The position numbers and the translations under genes are program-made. Positions 60,790-64,000 of a stretch of DNA of 64,000 nt are shown one piece after another (position 1 is the first letter of the stretch; each line of letters begins with the position of its first letter). Source of the DNA: Parvibaculum sp002684405 (GTDB taxonomy: Bacteria; Pseudomonadota; Alphaproteobacteria; Parvibaculales; Parvibaculaceae); the NCBI GenBank assembly GCA_965140395.1, contig OZ223205.1:1091722-1155721 (forward strand). Direction: 5' to 3'. The notes beneath the pieces were generated by a model. It made no database searches, was not told the origin of the DNA, and saw only the letters and a list, made by a program, of their open reading frames with translations.

Positions 60790-60805
60790 CCAAGTAATTA
60801 CTCGG
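60790..60805. promoter_or_regulatory. Candidate TetR operator between mpaB-like and tetR genes
   Basis: CCAAGTAATTACTCGG, a 16-base palindrome with one mismatch pair around the perfect AGTAATTACT core. On the minus strand TATATT (60782-60787) would be the -10 box, so the operator falls between -35 and -10 of the mpaB-like promoter. Confidence 0.6.
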
Positions 60806-60866
60806 AAAACTCGGATTTGAAGACAGGGCGGCAGGGCCCGTCACGGGGCGGCGGGAAGGGCACCAA

Positions 60867-61493
60867 ATGGCTGAATATAAAGCGAAAAAGAGGCCGAAAC
60901 AGGCCCGCTCGCAGGCCAGTTTCGACGCCATGCTGGACGCCACGGCTCGGCTTTTGGCGCGGCGCGGCTATGAGGAACTCACCACCAACCGCATCGCCGA
61001 GCAGGCGGGCGTCGGCATTGGCACGCTCTACGACTTCTTCCCCAACAAGGAGGCCTTGGTCGCCGAGCTGACTGGCCGGCTGATGGCGGGGGTGGTGGAG
61101 AATATGGAACAGGCCTTCGCCGAGGCGAGCCGGATGGCGGACCCATGGACGGGCGTCCGGCACATGGTGGCGGTGGCCGTGGGCTCGCTGGTGGAAGAGC
61201 GCGACGTCTTCCGCGTCCTGCTGCGTCAGGTGCCTTTCGTCCCGCAATTACCGGTCATGGTGTCCTCGCGCGAGGCGCTGGCCGCGCTTTCCCAGCGCGT
61301 GCGCGTCGCGGCGGGCGATGCGCTGGATTTGCCCATGCCCGAGGAGGACGCCTGGCTGATTTCGGAGATGCTTTACAACGCCATGCTCGAAATCGCCTTC
61401 CTCGATATCGGGTCCGAACGCCGCCAGATGCTGACGCGGGAACTCGCGCGCCTCACCTACCGCATGGCGGTGGGGCGGGACCCGGAAGGCTGA
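60867..61493 (+). CDS. TetR/AcrR family transcriptional regulator
   Basis: 208 residues. The N-terminal QASFDAMLDATARLLARRGYEEL and GVGIGTLYDFFPNKEALVAEL form the TetR DNA-binding domain. The rest is a helical ligand-binding domain of unknown ligand. Divergent from the MpaB-like and acyl-CoA dehydrogenase genes, which are the probable targets. Confidence 0.92.
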   Translation: MAEYKAKKRPKQARSQASFDAMLDATARLLARRGYEELTTNRIAEQAGVGIGTLYDFFPNKEALVAELTGRLMAGVVENMEQAFAEASRMADPWTGVRHMVAVAVGSLVEERDVFRVLLRQVPFVPQLPVMVSSREALAALSQRVRVAAGDALDLPMPEEDAWLISEMLYNAMLEIAFLDIGSERRQMLTRELARLTYRMAVGRDPEG

Positions 61494-61496
61494 CAC

Positions 61497-61964
61497 TCAG
61501 CCCCTGGGTCGTGCGCCTTTCTCCGCGAACTCTTTCATCAGCGCGGGATAGTCTTCCATCGCCGGAAATTCGGAAAAGCTGTGCGCGGCGGGCGTCGTCG
61601 CCCATGGCAGCTTTTCGCTCGTATAGGTTTCCATGAAGGGTTCGAACCAGCTTGCGTCGTCGAGCAGGGTCGCCCGCACATTGACGAAGGCATCGACACC
61701 TTCGGGGCGCGTGAACATCCAGCTCATGCAATGCGGACAGAAAGAATGCCGAGTCGCCCCGTGAAGTCCGCCGATGACGGGCTCGCCTTTCGTCACCGTG
61801 AACCCGTCCGCCGGCGTCAGCAGGCTGAGAGAGAAGGCGCTGGCCGTCATGCGCTGGCAACCGGTGCAGTGGCACGCCATGGTCACGACGGGCGGCGCCG
61901 TCACCTGAAAGCGCACCTGCCCGCAGCGGCATCCGCCGTCCCATGGAAGCTTCCAGTCGCTCAT
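61497..61964 (-). CDS. GFA family (CENP-V/GFA) zinc-binding protein
   Basis: 155 residues. Cysteine motifs of the glutathione-dependent formaldehyde-activating fold: GGCRCGQVRF, CHCTGCQRMT and FCPHCMSWMF, which bind two zinc ions. The family activates thiol adducts of aldehydes; most members have unknown substrates. Start 61964 follows AAGGAG. Ends convergent with the TetR gene. Confidence 0.9.
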   Translation of the reverse strand: MSDWKLPWDGGCRCGQVRFQVTAPPVVTMACHCTGCQRMTASAFSLSLLTPADGFTVTKGEPVIGGLHGATRHSFCPHCMSWMFTRPEGVDAFVNVRATLLDDASWFEPFMETYTSEKLPWATTPAAHSFSEFPAMEDYPALMKEFAEKGARPRG

Positions 61965-61993
61965 GTCATGCGCTCCTTGTCGGAAACCAAATA

Positions 61994-62031
61994 CGTCATG
62001 CCCCGCTTCATGCGGGGCATCCACGTCTTCG
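61994..62031. repeat. REP-like palindromic repeat, copy 2
   Basis: Identical over 38 bases to 16761-16798. Located between the GFA and acyl-CoA dehydrogenase genes. A second palindrome follows at 62049-62080. Confidence 0.85.
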
Positions 62032-62048
62032 TTTTACAGCCTGAAAGG

Positions 62049-62080
62049 CGTGGATGGCCCGGACAAGCCGGGCCATGACG
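62049..62080. repeat. REP-like palindrome, inverted partner of copy 2
   Basis: Starts CGTGGATGGCCCGG and ends CCGGGCCATGACG, with stem GGCCCGG/CCGGGCC. It reads as the reverse orientation of the CGTCATGxCCCG...CATCCACG repeat, so copies 61994 and 62049 form a back-to-back pair. Confidence 0.75.
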
Positions 62081-62098
62081 CTATCATGAGCTCGCCCC

Positions 62099-63310
62099 TC
62101 AAAGCCCCAGCACGGCCTTCGCCATGATGTTGCGCTGAACCTCGTTCGACCCGCCGAAAATCGTCTGCGCGCGGGTGTTCAGATATTTCGGCATCACCAT
62201 CAGCGTGTGATCCGGTCCCACCGGCGGCACATTCGCGCCCCAGGTCCGGGCTTCGATCACATCCGGCTGCGCGTAATAGGCAATCGCCTCTACCGCGAGC
62301 TCGGTGATCTTCTGGTTGGTGTCGGCGCCCTTGAGCTTGATGATCGAGGCCGCTGCGCCCGGGTTCTGCCCGTTCGACAGCTGCGACATGATGCGGTGTT
62401 CGGTGAACTCCACCGAGGTCACTTCCACTTCCGTCTCGTCGATCTTGCGGCGGAAGGCCGGATCGTCGATCAGCTTGCCGCCGCCGCCGGTCTGTTCGGT
62501 GTCGGCCATCGCGCGCAGCCTGTTCAGCGCATTGCGAAGCGCTGCGCCATGCGCCGCGCCGCCGCGTTCGAACTCGAGCAGATATTTCGCGACCGTCCAG
62601 CCTTCGTTTTCCTTGCCGACGCGGTTTTTCTTCGGCACGCGCACATCGTCGAAGAAGACCTGGTTCACTTCATGGTCGCCCGCCAGCGTGATGATCGGGT
62701 CGATCTTGATGCCTTCCGCCGGGAAGTCGTCGATCAGGATGAAGGAAATGCCCTGCTGCTTCTTTTCCGCATTGGGGTCGGTCCGCACGAGGCAGAACAT
62801 CTTGTTCGACTGATGCGCGCCCGTGGTCCAGATCTTCGTGCCGTTGATGATGTAGTCGTCGCCGTCCGACGTCGCCTTGCACTGGAGAGAGGCAAGGTCG
62901 GAACCCGAGCCGGGTTCCGAATAGCCCTGGCACCACCAGTCCGTGCCGTCGAGAATGCGCGGCAGGTAATGGTCGAGCTGTTCTTTCGTGCCATGGCCCA
63001 TCAGCGTCGGCCCGACCATGGAAAGGCCCATGTTGGAGCCGGCCGGCGCACCCGCGGCGGAGCATTCCGACGCCCAGATGAAACGCTGCATCACGTTGAA
63101 GCCCGCGCCGCCATATTTCTTCGGCCAGCTCGGCGCGGCCCAGCCGCGCTTGTGGAGTCGCTTCAGCCATTCCACCCGCAAATCCTGATCGGCCAGAATG
63201 CCGGGCGTCAGCTTCGCATGGGCTTTCAGATCGTCCGTGAGGTTTTCCTTCAGGAATGCGCGCACCTCGTCCCGGAACGCGACATCCTCTTCCCGCATGG
63301 CGAGATCCAT
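62099..63310 (-). CDS. Acyl-CoA dehydrogenase family protein (FadE-like, B)
   Basis: 403 residues, closely related to the protein at 58574-59776: DLAMREEDVAFRDEVRAFLKE at the start, GYSEPGSGSDLASLQCKATSD and GTKIWTTGAHQSNKMF, ending TIFGGSNEVQRNIMAKAVLGL. Same catalytic-site state (Gly in place of the MCAD Glu). Probably a paralogue with a different chain-length or branched substrate. Its start has AGGGGAGGATC upstream. Divergent from the K+/H+ antiporter gene. Confidence 0.92.
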   Translation of the reverse strand: MDLAMREEDVAFRDEVRAFLKENLTDDLKAHAKLTPGILADQDLRVEWLKRLHKRGWAAPSWPKKYGGAGFNVMQRFIWASECSAAGAPAGSNMGLSMVGPTLMGHGTKEQLDHYLPRILDGTDWWCQGYSEPGSGSDLASLQCKATSDGDDYIINGTKIWTTGAHQSNKMFCLVRTDPNAEKKQQGISFILIDDFPAEGIKIDPIITLAGDHEVNQVFFDDVRVPKKNRVGKENEGWTVAKYLLEFERGGAAHGAALRNALNRLRAMADTEQTGGGGKLIDDPAFRRKIDETEVEVTSVEFTEHRIMSQLSNGQNPGAAASIIKLKGADTNQKITELAVEAIAYYAQPDVIEARTWGANVPPVGPDHTLMVMPKYLNTRAQTIFGGSNEVQRNIMAKAVLGL

Positions 63311-63502
63311 GATGATCCTCCCCTCTTTCTTTATTCGGCTTTTGTTGTTCTTCTGGCGGCAATGCCTTGTTCGGCCTGCCTCTTGCCCGAATTATAGGCG
63401 ATACTGACTTTTTGTCGCCAACTTCCCGCGCGCGTCCCGCCCGGCCCGCGTCGGGCGTTCCGGCAGACGAAATTCCGAGCTACTTGGGAGACCGCCCACC
63501 GA

Positions 63503-64000
63503 ATGCAATTTGCCAATGAGTTCATCCTCGTCGCCGGCGCCATGGTCACCTTCGCGATTTTCGCCGGGGTGGCCTCCTCGCGGGTCGGCGCGCCGCTGCT
63601 GCTCGTCTTTCTGGCGCTCGGCATGCTGGCGGGGGAGGACGGGCTGGGCGGTATCGGCTTCGACGATTTTTCGCTGGCCTATCTCGCCGGTTCCATCGGC
63701 CTGGCGCTGATCCTGTTCGACGGCGGCTTGCGGACCACGCGCGAGGCGCTTTCGCGGGCCTTCTCCGTTTCCGTCGGGCTGGCGACGCTGGGCGTGATCG
63801 TCACCGCGGGCATCACCGGCGCCACCGCCTGGCTGGTCTTCGATACGGGCTGGCCGACCGCGCTGCTGATCGGCGCCATTGTCGGCTCCACCGACGCGGC
63901 GGCGGTCTTCTTCCTGCTCCATCTGAAGGGCTTGCGCCTGCGCCCGCGCGTTGCCGCCACGCTGGAAGTGGAATCGGGCCTCAACGACCCGATGGCGATT
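63503..64000 (+). CDS. nhaP2: K+/H+ antiporter, NhaP2/CvrA family, N-terminal part (partial)
   Basis: First 166 residues of a CPA1-type antiporter; the gene runs off the window. LLLVFLALGMLAGEDGLGGI, LALILFDGGLRT and LIGAIVGSTDAAAVFFLL are hallmark segments, with the Asp of STDAAAV and the ESGLNDP motif. It exchanges K+ (or Na+) for H+ at the inner membrane. ATG 63503 is the first in-frame Met; the 192 bases upstream carry no gene. Confidence 0.9.
   Translation, partial: MQFANEFILVAGAMVTFAIFAGVASSRVGAPLLLVFLALGMLAGEDGLGGIGFDDFSLAYLAGSIGLALILFDGGLRTTREALSRAFSVSVGLATLGVIVTAGITGATAWLVFDTGWPTALLIGAIVGSTDAAAVFFLLHLKGLRLRPRVAATLEVESGLNDPMAI

Overview
The window looks like chromosomal DNA of a GC-rich alphaproteobacterium. 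Supporting evidence is a class I lysyl-tRNA synthetase end, a PodJ-like polarity protein with Sel1 repeats, a ligase-associated helicase with PdeM, a TSUP/TIGR02186 pair, REP-like palindromes of the 'CGTCATGCCCCGC...' type, and very dense acyl-CoA metabolism. A Parvibaculum-like member of the Hyphomicrobiales is my best guess, but that is inference from gene content; no 16S rRNA is present. I saw no rRNA, tRNA, CRISPR array, prophage or insertion sequence.

Layout. 1-8000: end of lysK, a TPR protein, an S24 (LexA/CI-like) regulator, a DUF952-pyrD-arsC operon, a MATE exporter with two PaaI thioesterases, and a TetR-esterase operon. 8000-19430: a manganese (yybP-ykoY) riboswitch in front of a GDT1-type exporter, a quinone oxidoreductase, a lipoprotein, an SDR, an MscS channel, the Lhr-like helicase and PdeM split by a lower-GC membrane gene, then ccdA, TIGR02186 and a TauE/SafE exporter. 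19670-23490: the PodJ-like giant and a CAP-domain lipoprotein.

23580-30840 is a beta-oxidation regulon: a MerR (LiuR-like) regulator with a palindromic operator inside its own promoter, two acyl-CoA dehydrogenases, a thiolase and a FadB/FadJ-type multifunctional protein, closed by an intrinsic terminator. 30900-37700: a secreted protein, a large autotransporter, a GST, an encapsulated-ferritin-like protein without a neighbouring encapsulin, and an SDR. 37800-48250: a crotonase and alpha/beta-hydrolases, three tandem double-hotdog thioesterases, an HSL-type esterase, and a group of an ATC-hydrolase-like protein, a DJ-1/PfpI protein and a GlxA-type AraC regulator. 48320-55750: a TonB/TolA-like protein, a small membrane protein, a TPR methyltransferase, a MaoC hydratase, a transglutaminase-like protein lacking its cysteine, another PaaI pair, an AT-rich patch of very small genes, and an OmpA-like protein. 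56158-64000: a second thiolase with a structured tandem repeat at its end, a MaoC protein, two related acyl-CoA dehydrogenases around an MpaB-like/TetR divergent pair and a GFA protein, and the start of a K+/H+ antiporter.

Functionally the window is dominated by fatty-acyl-CoA turnover: four acyl-CoA dehydrogenases, two thiolases, two crotonase-fold proteins, two MaoC proteins, four PaaI and three double-hotdog thioesterases. This suits an organism living on alkyl or fatty-acid substrates. The least explained signals are the 97-bp covarying tandem repeat over the second thiolase stop codon, the orphan EncFtn-like protein, the tandem double-hotdog array, and the AT-rich micro-gene patch.
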